A stretch of DNA of 64,000 bases from Shewanella sp. GD04112 (GCF_029835735.1 NZ_JAOEAL010000001.1:3348001-3412000), one strand, 5' to 3'; shown: positions 37,385 through 46,912, counted from the stretch's first letter. Program-made: numbers and translations. Notes: generated from the sequence alone by a model not told the origin.

Positions 37385-38236
37385 ATGGCACCCTTATTGA
37401 TGATTCTAGCTGCCCAGTTGTTGATTGCCAGCGGTAACCTATTGGTTAAATTGCTTGAAACGAATGCCCCCGTGTTTCAACTGGTGCTGTATCGCCAATT
37501 ATTCGCCACGCTCTTGGTGTTACCTTTTGTTTGGCGACTACAGGGGAACCTTAAGTTAAGCCCCTTTTACAAGGTGCACTTGAGCCGAGCACTGTTAATC
37601 GGCTTAGGCAATGCCATCTTTATGCTAGCGGTGCTGCACTTACCGCTGGCGACTGTGACTGCGGTCATTTATACCTCCCCATTGTTACTGTTGCTAATGT
37701 CCGCCTTCTTTTTAAATGAGCGTATTGGTTATCGCCGCACCGTCGCGGGGATTATTGGTTTTACAGGGATTTTGCTGATAAGCCAGCCGACAGAATTTAA
37801 CCTCTATATCGGTCTAGCCTTTTTTGGAGCTATGACCTCAGCAACCAACAGCCTCATTTTGAAGGCATATTCAACCCATGAGCATCCCTTTTCAACACTC
37901 TTTTGGTCTAATGCCTTTGCCATGGTTTTTCTGATACCGGCAACCTGGTACGAAGGCGCCGACTTTAGCCTACCCGTCGCCCAAGTTGGTTTGACCTTAG
38001 GCCTGTTTTATATCGGCATGACCTACTTCATCATCCACGCCTATCGGCGCGCCGATGCCAGCCAAATGGCGCCCGTGGAATACACAGGCCTTATTTTTGC
38101 CGCATTGTTTGGTTGGTGGTTTTTGGATGAGCACTTAAGCATTGTGGTGTGTATTGGCATAGGACTGGTGATCTTCTCCTCCATCCTGCCAAGCTACAGC
38201 GAACTGAAAGCCAAATGGAAAAGCCGGCGAAGTTAA
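37385..38236 (+). CDS. EamA-family (DMT superfamily) transporter
   Basis: 283 aa with ten hydrophobic helices arranged as two EamA repeats: the first includes LVLYRQLFATLLVLPF and LPLATVTAVIYTSPLLLLLMSAFFLNERI, the second YIGMTYFIIHAYRRADASQMAPVEYTGLIFAALFGWWFLDEHLS. Family members export metabolites such as amino acids or their derivatives; the substrate is unknown. A hairpin overlapping the stop codon closes the gene. Confidence 0.92.
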   Translation: MAPLLMILAAQLLIASGNLLVKLLETNAPVFQLVLYRQLFATLLVLPFVWRLQGNLKLSPFYKVHLSRALLIGLGNAIFMLAVLHLPLATVTAVIYTSPLLLLLMSAFFLNERIGYRRTVAGIIGFTGILLISQPTEFNLYIGLAFFGAMTSATNSLILKAYSTHEHPFSTLFWSNAFAMVFLIPATWYEGADFSLPVAQVGLTLGLFYIGMTYFIIHAYRRADASQMAPVEYTGLIFAALFGWWFLDEHLSIVVCIGIGLVIFSSILPSYSELKAKWKSRRS

Positions 38237-38249
38237 CCTTGGCCGGCTT
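38221..38249. terminator. Hairpin overlapping the EamA stop codon
   Basis: AAGCCGGC (38221-38228) / GCCGGCTT (38242-38249). A second hairpin AGTGGCCT 38259-38266 / AGGCCACT 38273-38280 follows. Neither has a long T-run; together they lie between convergent genes. Confidence 0.55.
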
Positions 38250-38293
38250 TGACAGCGAAGTGGCCTCTGTATAGGCCACTCAATAAGGCGAGA

Positions 38294-38833
38294 TTAGAAG
38301 CGGAACTTACCGCCGATGTAAACGCCATCTTCGAAGGTGAAATCACGGGCGTAATCATATTCGAAGGCAATCTTACGGTAACCGACATAGAACGCCATAT
38401 TAGGGTTCACACGGTACTGTACCTTTGAATCCAATTCGTATTGACCATCGACATTACCGAAAGACAATACCGATGGCGCATAGTAAGCCGCGGCATGCAA
38501 AGAGATGTTTGGCCCTAACGCCAAGGCATAACGACCACCCACTGACACAGTGCTACCATTTGGCGCATCATCTGCCCATAACTGGCTTAACTTAGCGCCA
38601 ACTTCAAAATGATGCACACCCGCATCATGGGTCATGTGCATTGCGCCTTGGGCAATATGACCGCTATCGTCTGAATAAATATATCCTAATACTGCATTGA
38701 CATCTTTATTCACTTGCAGCTCTAACTCGGTAGAAACCACATCGTTGTTTAACCCAAGATTAAATTCTGACGCATTCACCTGCAGCGCGGCTGCACTCAA
38801 TAATAAGACACTTGCTACTCTGAACTTAGCCAT
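38294..38833 (-). CDS. YfaZ-family outer membrane protein
   Basis: 179 aa. A signal peptide (LLLSAAALQVNASEF) precedes a small beta-barrel with alternating strands and the C-terminal signature GVYIGGKFRF ending in Phe. The mature N-terminus EFNLGLNNDVVSTELELQVN and YIYSDD match YfaZ proteins, whose function is unknown. Confidence 0.85.
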   Translation of the reverse strand: MAKFRVASVLLLSAAALQVNASEFNLGLNNDVVSTELELQVNKDVNAVLGYIYSDDSGHIAQGAMHMTHDAGVHHFEVGAKLSQLWADDAPNGSTVSVGGRYALALGPNISLHAAAYYAPSVLSFGNVDGQYELDSKVQYRVNPNMAFYVGYRKIAFEYDYARDFTFEDGVYIGGKFRF

Positions 38834-38996
38834 AAAAACACCTCAATAATGACTGTGGGTAATGGCGCGAATCATACCGAATAAAAAAAGAAAATCTGCA
38901 TATTTAGCAGAGAGTCGCAAAGATTTTTGAATTTGAAACCAAACGAAAACCGGTAAAAAACACAAGCAAAACTTAAAGCAAACAATTTAGAAACAT

Positions 38997-39506
38997 TTAA
39001 CTTACTGGAACCCGATCTCCAACGAGGGATTGCATTATGCCATCGATATCCAGCTTATCTTCGAGGGCTAAGTAATACCAACCGACGGTATTCCCCGTTC
39101 CTCTAATACTTAAATAATTCCGCCAAAAGTGAAATCCGGCCTTGAGTAAATTCACTCGGCTGGCGTTGTTTTCATCTCGAATGGTGGCAAATAACAGGGT
39201 TATCCCCAGCGCTTTAGCCACTTCAATCCGCTTAAGGGTAAGCCCTTGGGCTATGCCACGGCGGCGGTACAAAGGCGAGACCACCAGATAGCCTAACTCA
39301 CCAACGGAGCCAGAACCCGCCTTAATCGCCGCGCAGCCAACCATCTCACCCTCAAGGGTTTTCGCCAATATTACAGCGCGGGACAGAGCAAAGGCCTGAT
39401 GGTCGAGGGGATGCGCATTGTCATCCCGTTGATCGATTAAGGCCGCCGCAGCCGCTAATTCGGCTGCGTTTTGGCAAAGGACAAATTGAATATCGTTTTG
39501 ATTCAT
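38997..39506 (-). CDS. GNAT-family N-acetyltransferase
   Basis: 169 aa. The acetyl-CoA-binding core is visible as ELGYLVVSPLYRRRGIAQGLTLKRIEVAKALG (motif A with RRRGIA), preceded by GEMVGCAAIKAG and followed by ENNASRVNLLKAGF. The substrate is unknown. It ends 28 bp from mgtE, which is transcribed in the same direction, so the two may be cotranscribed. Confidence 0.9.
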   Translation of the reverse strand: MNQNDIQFVLCQNAAELAAAAALIDQRDDNAHPLDHQAFALSRAVILAKTLEGEMVGCAAIKAGSGSVGELGYLVVSPLYRRRGIAQGLTLKRIEVAKALGITLLFATIRDENNASRVNLLKAGFHFWRNYLSIRGTGNTVGWYYLALEDKLDIDGIMQSLVGDRVPVS

Positions 39507-39534
39507 ACAATTGAGTTAAACAACCAACATCCAC

Positions 39535-40905
39535 TTAGAGATACAGTATCGTCGCCATGCCGAGGAAAGTGAAAAAACCCACCACGTCGGTCACTGTGGT
39601 TAAAATCACTGAGCCTGAGAGCGCCGCATCTTGGTTAAAGCGCTGCAACACCATAGGGACAAACACCCCTGCCAGCGCCGCGACCGCCATATTGATCAAA
39701 ATCGCGCAACCTATCACTATGCCTATGGTGCTGTCGGCAAACCACCAGCCCGCCACGAGTCCAATCACAATTGCCCACAGGGTACCATTGACTAAGCCAA
39801 TGCCTAACTCGTTCTTCATTAACGAGAATAAGTTACCCGCAGAGATCTGCCCCATCGCCATACCGCGGATCATCAAGGTGAGCGACTGGCTCCCCGCAAT
39901 CCCGCCCATGGACGCCACTATCGGCATCAACACCGCAAGTGCCACTACTTGCGATAAGACGTTCTCAAATAAGCCAATGGTTGCAGAGGCCAAAAATGCG
40001 GTGAGTAAGTTAATCCCTAACCACACGGCGCGGCGCTGCGCACCTTTGATGATCGGGGCGAATAAGTCGTCGGACTCATCCATACCCGCGGTCGCCATTA
40101 ATTGCGCTTCGTAATGTTCACGCACTAAGGCGGTAGCGGCCCTCAGGGTGACACGGCCAATCAGCTCCCCTGCCTCATCAATAACCGGTAACTCAATTTC
40201 GCGGCTGTGTTCAATTGCCTCGGCGGCATCGAGTAGCGTCGTATCTGCGGTTAAGGCGCGGCTATCTTCCGATAACAGTGAAATCAGCGGTTCAGAGGGA
40301 TCATGCTTGAAAATATCATAACGTCTGACCGTACCTAGGTATTTATCCGCCTCATCTACGATAAATAAGTTGTCGTTACAGTCGAGTTCTATTCGTCTGA
40401 AAAATCGCTGCGCTTGGGCCACAGTCGCCTTATCGCTGAGCACTAACATTTGATGATCGGTATAACGACCAATCTCATTTTCAGAGTATTGGTCGTACAA
40501 CTCGAAGCGCTGCCGCTGACGTTCGCCCATTTGCGCCAAGGCGCGGTCGGTAAAACTTTCAGGGAGATAATCACTCCACTCAATCAAATCCTCAGGACTG
40601 AGCTGCGCAAACAGCAGATCCACCTCATTGTCGGGCATCTGCTTTAGGATCCCCATACGCGGATCGGCGCGCATTAAACTCAGCACTGTCACACGGTCAC
40701 TAAACTCAACCTGTTGCCAACGCTCGTAACGCTCGTCTAAGGGTAAGGACTCTAGCACTAAGGCAACCGTGCCAGGCTCAGCTTCATTTAAGATTTCACT
40801 GAACACTTCAGCCTGTTCTTCACCTTCAACTTCAGTGAGTTGCTGAACAACCTGCCCGACATCGGCCTGTGTGTTTGTTTCGTATTCGGCTTCATGTTCA
40901 GTCAC
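39535..40905 (-). CDS. mgtE: MgtE magnesium transporter
   Basis: 456 aa. The N-terminal helical MgtE_N domain (~1-130) is followed by two CBS domains (~135-260: SDKATVAQAQRFFRRIE, then TADTTLLDAAEAIEHSREIELPVID) and five membrane helices containing the family motif GIAGSQSLTLMIRGMAMG. MgtE forms a Mg2+-gated dimeric channel in the inner membrane. No Mg-responsive riboswitch was recognised in the short leader. Confidence 0.94.
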   Translation of the reverse strand: MTEHEAEYETNTQADVGQVVQQLTEVEGEEQAEVFSEILNEAEPGTVALVLESLPLDERYERWQQVEFSDRVTVLSLMRADPRMGILKQMPDNEVDLLFAQLSPEDLIEWSDYLPESFTDRALAQMGERQRQRFELYDQYSENEIGRYTDHQMLVLSDKATVAQAQRFFRRIELDCNDNLFIVDEADKYLGTVRRYDIFKHDPSEPLISLLSEDSRALTADTTLLDAAEAIEHSREIELPVIDEAGELIGRVTLRAATALVREHYEAQLMATAGMDESDDLFAPIIKGAQRRAVWLGINLLTAFLASATIGLFENVLSQVVALAVLMPIVASMGGIAGSQSLTLMIRGMAMGQISAGNLFSLMKNELGIGLVNGTLWAIVIGLVAGWWFADSTIGIVIGCAILINMAVAALAGVFVPMVLQRFNQDAALSGSVILTTVTDVVGFFTFLGMATILYL

Positions 40906-41052
40906 ATAAACGCCCTTCTGCTGAGATAAAAATTAGCGTAACTATATTGATATTGAAGAAGATTAGCAAACCCGCAAAATAAATTGCACACAAATCAATT
41001 GATAACAATCAAACTATTATTTATGCTAATCACCACACCTAAGGAGGTAATG

Positions 41053-41538
41053 ATGACATCGACTATCTATAGCCATAGCGCAAACGACATTCAAGGTAAT
41101 CCAACGGCACTGGCGCAATATCAAGGCAAAGTGATCTTAATTGTGAATACCGCCAGTGAGTGCGGTTTTACACCACAGTACAAGGGCTTAGAAGCGCTCT
41201 ATCAAAAATATAAAGCGCAGGGATTGGTGGTTTTAGGCTTCCCATGCAATCAGTTTGGCGCCCAAGAAAAAGCCGACGAGAAAGGCATCCAAAGTTTTTG
41301 TGAACTCAACTTTGGCGTGAGCTTTCCACTGTTTTCGAAAATCGAGGTAAACGGTGAGCACACTCACCCTTTATACCAGTACCTCAAAAAAGCGGCGCCA
41401 GGCGTATTAGGCACGGAACGCATTAAGTGGAATTTCACTAAATTCTTAATTAATCGTCAGGGCGAAGTGGTCGCTCGCTTTGCGCCAACCACAAAACCAG
41501 AGGCCATTAGCGACAAGATAGAAGCGCTTTTAAAATAA
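41053..41538 (+). CDS. Glutathione peroxidase (thioredoxin/glutathione-dependent peroxidase)
   Basis: 161 aa from the ATG at 41053, chosen because AAGGAGG 41041-41047 is 5 nt away; ATG 41050 and 40984 are in frame. The peroxidatic Cys lies in VNTASECGFTPQYKGLE, the Gln/Trp partners in GFPCNQFGAQE and KWNFTKFLI. Cytoplasmic Cys-type enzymes of this family reduce hydrogen and lipid peroxides, a sensible partner for an EPA-producing cell. Confidence 0.94.
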   Translation: MTSTIYSHSANDIQGNPTALAQYQGKVILIVNTASECGFTPQYKGLEALYQKYKAQGLVVLGFPCNQFGAQEKADEKGIQSFCELNFGVSFPLFSKIEVNGEHTHPLYQYLKKAAPGVLGTERIKWNFTKFLINRQGEVVARFAPTTKPEAISDKIEALLK

Positions 41539-41629
41539 TCCGCACGCTATCCCATTGAAATTTTATTATTAAATAAAAAATTTAAGTTATTTTTTATTTT
41601 CGATGGAACTTTAATTCTATAAGTCCCTC

Positions 41630-41744
41630 AAACATATTGAACAGCGAATGTCTTTTTCATGTTCATCATTCTCCCTGGGGCTTCTAGCGCAGCCCCCTTG
41701 ACCTAGGAATAGGTCACTAGGCAACCAATTGGTTGCCTTTTTTT
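41630..41744 (+). ncRNA. Candidate sibling small RNA 1
   Basis: A plus-strand intergenic element with no coding frame. TATAAG at 41618-41623 is a possible -10. The seed GTTCATCATT (41661-41670) runs into CTCCC; then come a GGGGCT/AGCCCC hairpin with CTAGCGC in its loop, a GACCTA/TAGGTC hairpin (41700-41715), and a terminator GGCAACC (41720-41726) / GGTTGCC (41731-41737) with seven Ts. Bounds are estimated. It could instead be a 3' UTR product of the peroxidase gene 90 bp upstream. Confidence 0.55.
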
Positions 41745-42004
41745 ATGTCTATGTTTTATATGTAAAATAAATGTAGCTGCTCCCCAGCGACTCAATTTGC
41801 TGATGTCAGCAAGCCCAAAAATAAATTTAAATTTTTTTAGCCGCCAACTGAACTTTATCAAAAGGTCTTAGTCTGACTATATGTAAGGATTAACAAATCC
41901 GCTTTGATGCAGAATTGATTGCTAAATGAAAAGTTTAGCAAAGGATTAAATGGATAAAACCCGCCGTTTAATTCAATGAAACAGTTTCAAGTTATTGCAT
42001 AGAG

Positions 42005-42130
42005 TCGAATTGGTTGGTCGTTCATCATCATCTCCCTTTTGGGAAACAATCGAATACACGCTAGCGCACTGCATTCCTTTGTCTCCTACTTTGATTCTTT
42101 TATGGCAACCTTAGGTTGCCATTTTTTTTA
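42005..42130 (+). ncRNA. Candidate sibling small RNA 2
   Basis: It shares the layout of the other two elements: seed CGTTCATCATCATCTCCC near 42020-42035, the conserved CTAGCGCA block at 42061-42068, and a terminator ATGGCAACC (42102-42110) / GGTTGCCAT (42114-42122) followed by eight Ts. Its end abuts the stop of the convergent aminopeptidase gene. The 5' end is estimated. No downstream plus-strand gene exists, so it is not a leader. Confidence 0.6.
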
Positions 42131-42138
42131 TCTGTATT

Positions 42139-43956
42139 TTACCCCTTCAGCATTCTATCCAGTTGCACTTGAATCGAAGGATGGTATCCCGCCCGCGCAC
42201 TGGCATAGATTTGTTGTAACTCAGCGTGGTAACCCGCAACCTGCAATTCAGCATAAAGTGGGCGGACAAACTTACCGCGGCCAATGCGCTGTAAATACGC
42301 ACTTAAGGCGGGCAGCACGGGGTCGTAATGATTGCGGATAGCGACCCTAAACCAATCGCAGGCAATTTCAGCGTTAGTAGACTCGGTGAACTTAAAGGTA
42401 TCGTCCAAATCCATCAGTTGTACCTGCGACACCACTTCGGGCAATTGAGTCAAAAAGTATTGCCAATGGTGGACTCGCCAGCCCTTAACCTTAAGCTCGC
42501 TGGCCGCTTTGCCCTGTAAGAAGTCATCCAAGGCGCTATCGACCTTATCTAAACTTCGTGATGTGGGCCCCACATAACCTTGCGGTAACCCTTCGCCATA
42601 AATCCATTCCTGCAACTCAGCTTCGTTTATTTTATCGGGATAGGCTTCGACTAAAGCGGCTTTCGCATATTCGACAAACACTTCTGTGGTGATCGCCTTA
42701 AAGGCGAAGTGCTGCACATAGGCAAACAGAAACTTATCAAATTCGGCGCGGCCGAGGCGATGCTCTAGCTCATGAACGAACATCGATGCCTTATCGTAGG
42801 TAAAACGGTTAAAGGCCAAATTAGGATCGGCCTGCTGCACATTAGCGGGCAGCGTTTGCCTGTGACGCGGTAACATGGCCATTTCTTCGGTTAATCGGCC
42901 AAATTCAATGACCCATTCCAGCTCGGCCTGCTCCTTACCATAAACGGCTTCGACAATTCGATTGGTGAAATAGGTTGTAAAGCCTTCATTCAACCAGAGA
43001 TCGCGCCATGTGGCATTGCTCACCAAATTGCCCGTCCACGAGTGTGCCAACTCATGGGCCACGGTCGACACTAAGCTTTTATCCCCCGCAATCAGGGTTG
43101 GGGTTAAAAAGGCTAGACGCGGGTTTTCCATGCCACCAAAGGGAAAGCTCGGTGGCAAGATGATCATGTCATAACGCCCCCAGGCATAAGGGCCTAAGAG
43201 TGATTGCGCCACATCCAGCATATGCTCGGTATCGGCAAACTCAGTAGCCGCGGCCTCTAGCATGCAAGGTTCGGTATACACGCCGCTGCGCGGACCTATG
43301 GCTTGAAAGGCTAAATCGCCCACCGCTAAAGCCAGCAAATGGGTGGGAATGGGCTTTTCCATCTCGAATTGGAATTGCCCCTCGAGCAGTGTATCCGGGT
43401 CGTTCATTGCACTCATCACGGCACGCATGCCATTTGGCACCTCGACGTGCGCATCGAAGGTTATTCGCACCTTTGGCGTATCCTGCAGGGGGATCCAACT
43501 GCGAGCATTAATGGGCTGAGACTGACTAAAGAGATAAGGTAATGCTTTGCCCGCTGTTTGTTCAGGTGTAAGCCACTGCAACCCTTCAGCCTCCGGCGAG
43601 GTGTGGTAGCGAATGCAAACTTGTTCGCACAGCTCTTGGGGTAACTGGATGACTAATTTCTGCCCGAGAATCTCATCAGCCGCTTCAAGATGAAATGCCA
43701 GCGCCGTTTCATCCTCAGTCGTGACCGATAAAATGTGTAAGTCGCGACTATCGAGCCATAGCTCGCCAACCTGTGATTCTAGATAGCGCAGCGACAGCGT
43801 TGCATTCCCCTGCAAACGACGAGTCACAAAATCGACTTTAAGCGAGAGGGATAAGTGCGCGACCTGTACTTGGTCGCTATTAGCAAAGGAATGGTAATCT
43901 CGGTTATGATCCCAGGTTTGGGGTTCAATAGGGACTGGTTGGTTTTCTGGCGGCAT
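42139..43956 (-). CDS. M1-family metallopeptidase (leukotriene A4 hydrolase/aminopeptidase type)
   Basis: 605 aa. It carries the M1 exopeptidase motif GGMEN and the zinc site HELAH (His301, Glu302, His305) with the third ligand Glu324 in WLNEGF, 18 residues later as expected. The C-terminal ~150 residues form the helical domain of LTA4 hydrolase-type enzymes. There is no signal peptide, so it should be cytoplasmic, trimming N-terminal residues of peptides. Confidence 0.94.
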   Translation of the reverse strand: MPPENQPVPIEPQTWDHNRDYHSFANSDQVQVAHLSLSLKVDFVTRRLQGNATLSLRYLESQVGELWLDSRDLHILSVTTEDETALAFHLEAADEILGQKLVIQLPQELCEQVCIRYHTSPEAEGLQWLTPEQTAGKALPYLFSQSQPINARSWIPLQDTPKVRITFDAHVEVPNGMRAVMSAMNDPDTLLEGQFQFEMEKPIPTHLLALAVGDLAFQAIGPRSGVYTEPCMLEAAATEFADTEHMLDVAQSLLGPYAWGRYDMIILPPSFPFGGMENPRLAFLTPTLIAGDKSLVSTVAHELAHSWTGNLVSNATWRDLWLNEGFTTYFTNRIVEAVYGKEQAELEWVIEFGRLTEEMAMLPRHRQTLPANVQQADPNLAFNRFTYDKASMFVHELEHRLGRAEFDKFLFAYVQHFAFKAITTEVFVEYAKAALVEAYPDKINEAELQEWIYGEGLPQGYVGPTSRSLDKVDSALDDFLQGKAASELKVKGWRVHHWQYFLTQLPEVVSQVQLMDLDDTFKFTESTNAEIACDWFRVAIRNHYDPVLPALSAYLQRIGRGKFVRPLYAELQVAGYHAELQQIYASARAGYHPSIQVQLDRMLKG

Positions 43957-44220
43957 CTGTTAAGCGACCTGTTATCGGTAAATGAGCTAACCCTATTATC
44001 GGTCGCTGATTAACTCCTGCGCAATCGAATAAACCTTTCCCGCATCCGCATTTTGTAACATTGCTTGAGTCGATAACGTGCCATCATCGACTTGAGTTAA
44101 GCTGTAAAAATAAAATTTACATATTTTTCAATGCATAAAGGTTATAAGGAAAAATATTTTCGAAAATTTTCTATTTTTGCTGAACTAATTTCACGCCCTT
44201 GAGTCAGATATTATGAACCG

Positions 44221-44335
44221 AATCTTTGCAATGAGTTTCTTCGTTCATCATCATTCTCCTTTAGATGGTTTCTAGCGCGACCGTCCCCGGATTCCGAATT
44301 GGAATTTACAGCAACCTTATTAGGTTGCTTTTTTT
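44221..44335 (+). ncRNA. Candidate sibling small RNA 3
   Basis: The seed TTCGTTCATCATCATTCTCC (44240-44259) is followed by TCTAGCGC (44271-44278), an ATTCC/GGAAT hairpin (44291-44305) and a terminator AGCAACCT (44310-44317) / AGGTTGCT (44322-44329) with seven Ts. TATTAT at 44209-44214 is a plausible -10. It stands alone on the plus strand between two minus-strand genes. Confidence 0.6.
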
Positions 44336-44382
44336 ATGCCCCTTTTTCAGTTTTAAGCTGCAATGAATCTTCCCAAAACAAA

Positions 44383-44404
44383 AAGGGCCTCCGAAGAGAC
44401 CCTT
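44383..44404 (-). terminator. Terminator of pstS
   Basis: On the minus strand AAGGGTCTC-TTCG-GAGGCCCTT with one G-T pair, followed by TTTGTTTT. Confidence 0.82.
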
Positions 44405-44424
44405 AATGGTTTAGCGATTAAGAA

Positions 44425-45396
44425 TTAGAGGCGGATACCTAACTGTTCTAAATCTTTAGCAACTACGCTCTTAGGCAGAGTCACATAACCGTCTTTTTCA
44501 ACCACTTGCTGACCTTGCTTAGACAGCACGTAACGGATGAATTCTTTTTCCATTGGTGCTAAGTCTTTGTTTGGTTGCTTGTTCACGTAGACATATAAGT
44601 AACGTGATAATGGGTAAGTACCGTTAGCTGCGTTTTCTGCAGTCGCTTCGATAAACTCGTTACCTTTCTTCGCGATAGCAACAGCTTTCACGCCGGCAGT
44701 TTTGTAACCGATACCAGAGTAACCGATAGCGTTCAGTGATTGAGAAACTGACTGAACCACAGAAGCAGAACCTGGTTGCTCGTTTACGTTGGCCTTGAAG
44801 TCACCTTTACACAGAGCTTGCTCTTTGAAGTAACCGTAAGTACCAGATACTGAGTTACGACCGTACAGTTGTACGTCTTTTGCTGACCAGTTACCGTCAA
44901 GACCTAACTCGCCCCAACGTTGGATATCGCTGCTACCACACTTGTGAGTAGAAGAGAAAATGCCGTCAACTTGCTCAACAGTTAAACCTTTGATTGGGTT
45001 ATCTTTGTGTACGAATACCGCTAGAGCGTCAATCGCAACACGCACTGCTGTTGGCTTGTAACCGTAGTGCTTTTCGAAGGCTTCTTCTTCGTTAGGCTTC
45101 ATCTTGCGGCTCATTGGGCCGAATTGTGAAGTACCTTCGGTTAACGCTGGTGGCGCAGTAGAAGAACCAGCAGCTTGAATTTGGATGTTGACGTTAGGAT
45201 ACATCTGTTTAAATTCTTCAGCCCACAGAGTCATCATGTTGGCTAAAGTATCTGAACCTACAGACGAAAGGTTGCCTGATACACCACTTGCTTTCTCGTA
45301 AGTTGGCAGAGATTGATCAACAGATGCCATTGCAGTGGCAGAGAATACACCAGCGGCTGTGAGGGTCATCGCGCCGACAAGCTTTTTCAGTTTCAT
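44425..45396 (-). CDS. pstS: PstS, periplasmic phosphate-binding protein
   Basis: 323 aa. A signal peptide (LVGAMTLTAAGVFSATAMA) precedes the mature protein, which has the PstS family segments GSDTLANMMTLWAEEF, QAAGSSTAPPALTEGTSQFGPMSR and GRNSVSGTYGYFKE for phosphate binding. It delivers phosphate to a PstCAB transporter. No pstC, pstA or pstB genes follow; the gene stands alone with its own Pho box promoter and terminator, upstream of which lies phoR. Confidence 0.93.
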   Translation of the reverse strand: MKLKKLVGAMTLTAAGVFSATAMASVDQSLPTYEKASGVSGNLSSVGSDTLANMMTLWAEEFKQMYPNVNIQIQAAGSSTAPPALTEGTSQFGPMSRKMKPNEEEAFEKHYGYKPTAVRVAIDALAVFVHKDNPIKGLTVEQVDGIFSSTHKCGSSDIQRWGELGLDGNWSAKDVQLYGRNSVSGTYGYFKEQALCKGDFKANVNEQPGSASVVQSVSQSLNAIGYSGIGYKTAGVKAVAIAKKGNEFIEATAENAANGTYPLSRYLYVYVNKQPNKDLAPMEKEFIRYVLSKQGQQVVEKDGYVTLPKSVVAKDLEQLGIRL

Positions 45397-45490
45397 TATG
45401 TGCTCCAGTAATAAGCTAACTAATTTCTAACTTAAGTTTCTTCAGACGCAGCCAGTATCAACCGCTACAATGACAATTCTATGTCCAAGA

Positions 45491-45509
45491 TGTGACACTT
45501 AGATGACAA
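45491..45509 (-). promoter_or_regulatory. Pho box of the pstS promoter
   Basis: On the minus strand TTGTCATCTAAGTGTCACA fits the Pho box (two CTGTCAT-like half-sites separated by 4 nt, each with one mismatch). A TAGAAT -10 follows 9-10 nt downstream, the usual spacing for PhoB-activated promoters. A partial further site, TTGTCATTGTA, follows. Confidence 0.8.
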
Positions 45510-45555
45510 AACACATTTTTATAAAAAATCCGCCGATTCAAACCCGATAAAAAAC

Positions 45556-45580
45556 AAAACAGGCCATAATGGCCTGTTTT
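45556..45580 (-). terminator. Terminator between phoR and pstS
   Basis: An 11-bp stem AAAACAGGCCA (45556-45566) / TGGCCTGTTTT (45570-45580) with T-rich flanks on the minus strand. Confidence 0.85.
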
Positions 45581-45613
45581 TAATATAAAAAATAACGTTA
45601 CAGTAAATAGCAA

Positions 45614-46912
45614 TTATTTTTTACGTTCAATCAAATGCTGCGGGATCATAAAGCTGAAAGTGCTACCCTTTCCTAATTCACTGCTGATATTAAGCTCACT
45701 GTGATGATGACTTAACGCATGTTTCACAATGGCTAAACCAAGGCCGCTGCCCCCCGTTTGCCGTGAGCGCGCGCTGTCAACTCGATAAAAACGCTCGGTT
45801 AAGCGATTGATATGCTGCGGTGCAATCCCTTCCCCGGTATCTGTCACACTGAAGAGACCGCCAGTAGCAACGCTACGCCACTGCACCGTAATCTTACCAC
45901 CAGGCTCAGTGTAACGAATCGCATTAGAAATCAGGTTAGAGCAAGCACTTCTAAGCTGTAGCTCATTGCCATGGGAATCTAATCCCGGCTCACAATGGAA
46001 ACTTAACTCATATTTATCCTGCGCTAATGCTTTAGCTTCTTCCTTTAAAACTTCCATTAGCTGCGACATGTTTACCGTGTTCTCAAGATTAATATCCACT
46101 GCATCTTCGATACGCGATAACACCAGTAATTGTTCGACCATCGACTGCATTCGCCGAGTCTGCTGCTGCATTAAGGCTAAGGGCTTAGCGTTCATCGAAT
46201 CGGGTTCCGCCATGCTTTGCATCATCTCTAAATAGCCCTGCAATACAGTGAGCGGGGTTTTGAGTTCGTGTGACACATTGGCGACAAATTCTTTACGCAT
46301 GCCTTCGAGTTGTCTTATCCGTGTAATATCGCGGGCAATCAACAGTAACTGCCGATCGCCATAGGCCATGATACGAATTTCGAGTAAACGCCGCTCCGAT
46401 ACTGGCGAAGCCAGCTCTAAGGGTTCCTTATATTCAGCCGCTTTGATATAGGCAGAAAAATCGGGATGACGAATTAAATTATCGATTCGTTGACCATTAT
46501 CCTGTGGCCAAACGAATCCCAACATCAGCTGAGCTAATTTATTACACCATAAGATATTATGCTCTGAGTCGAGCACGACTGCTGCATCGGGTAAGGCTTC
46601 AGCGCCTTGACGGAAACGCCCAAGTAGAGCCGCCAATTGACCGACTCGGCGACGATTTTTACCTTGCAGGCGGTAAATACCATTAAATACGCCTTCCCAA
46701 CTGCCAGTGCCTTGGGGAGGCGTTAATTTTCTATCTCGCCATAACCAAAAATTAAGTCGCGCTAACTGACGGTAATGCCAGAACACTAGCCCTAGCAATC
46801 CAATGATCAGTATCCAGAGGGGTTTCCCTACCAATAAACCAATGAGCAAACAAAGCAGTAAAAATACGGCTAAGCGCGTAAACAACCGGTACCCTGAATA
46901 AGAGTCGAACAT
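45614..46912 (-). CDS. phoR: PhoR, phosphate-regulon sensor histidine kinase
   Basis: 432 aa from the ATG at 46912. Two N-terminal hydrophobic helices are followed by a PAS-like domain (~90-195, LPDAAVVLDSEHNILWCNKLAQLMLG). The kinase core has the H-box FVANVSHELKTPLTVL, N-box LISNAIRYT and G-boxes DTGEGIA and GGSGLGLAIV. PhoR phosphorylates PhoB when phosphate is scarce. It lies downstream of phoB with an 80-bp gap, as in other proteobacteria. Confidence 0.94.
   Translation of the reverse strand: MFDSYSGYRLFTRLAVFLLLCLLIGLLVGKPLWILIIGLLGLVFWHYRQLARLNFWLWRDRKLTPPQGTGSWEGVFNGIYRLQGKNRRRVGQLAALLGRFRQGAEALPDAAVVLDSEHNILWCNKLAQLMLGFVWPQDNGQRIDNLIRHPDFSAYIKAAEYKEPLELASPVSERRLLEIRIMAYGDRQLLLIARDITRIRQLEGMRKEFVANVSHELKTPLTVLQGYLEMMQSMAEPDSMNAKPLALMQQQTRRMQSMVEQLLVLSRIEDAVDINLENTVNMSQLMEVLKEEAKALAQDKYELSFHCEPGLDSHGNELQLRSACSNLISNAIRYTEPGGKITVQWRSVATGGLFSVTDTGEGIAPQHINRLTERFYRVDSARSRQTGGSGLGLAIVKHALSHHHSELNISSELGKGSTFSFMIPQHLIERKK

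Noticed and set aside
40906..41052. Possible magnesium riboswitch in the mgtE leader
   Set aside because: The leader is short and AT-rich with no recognisable M-box stems.
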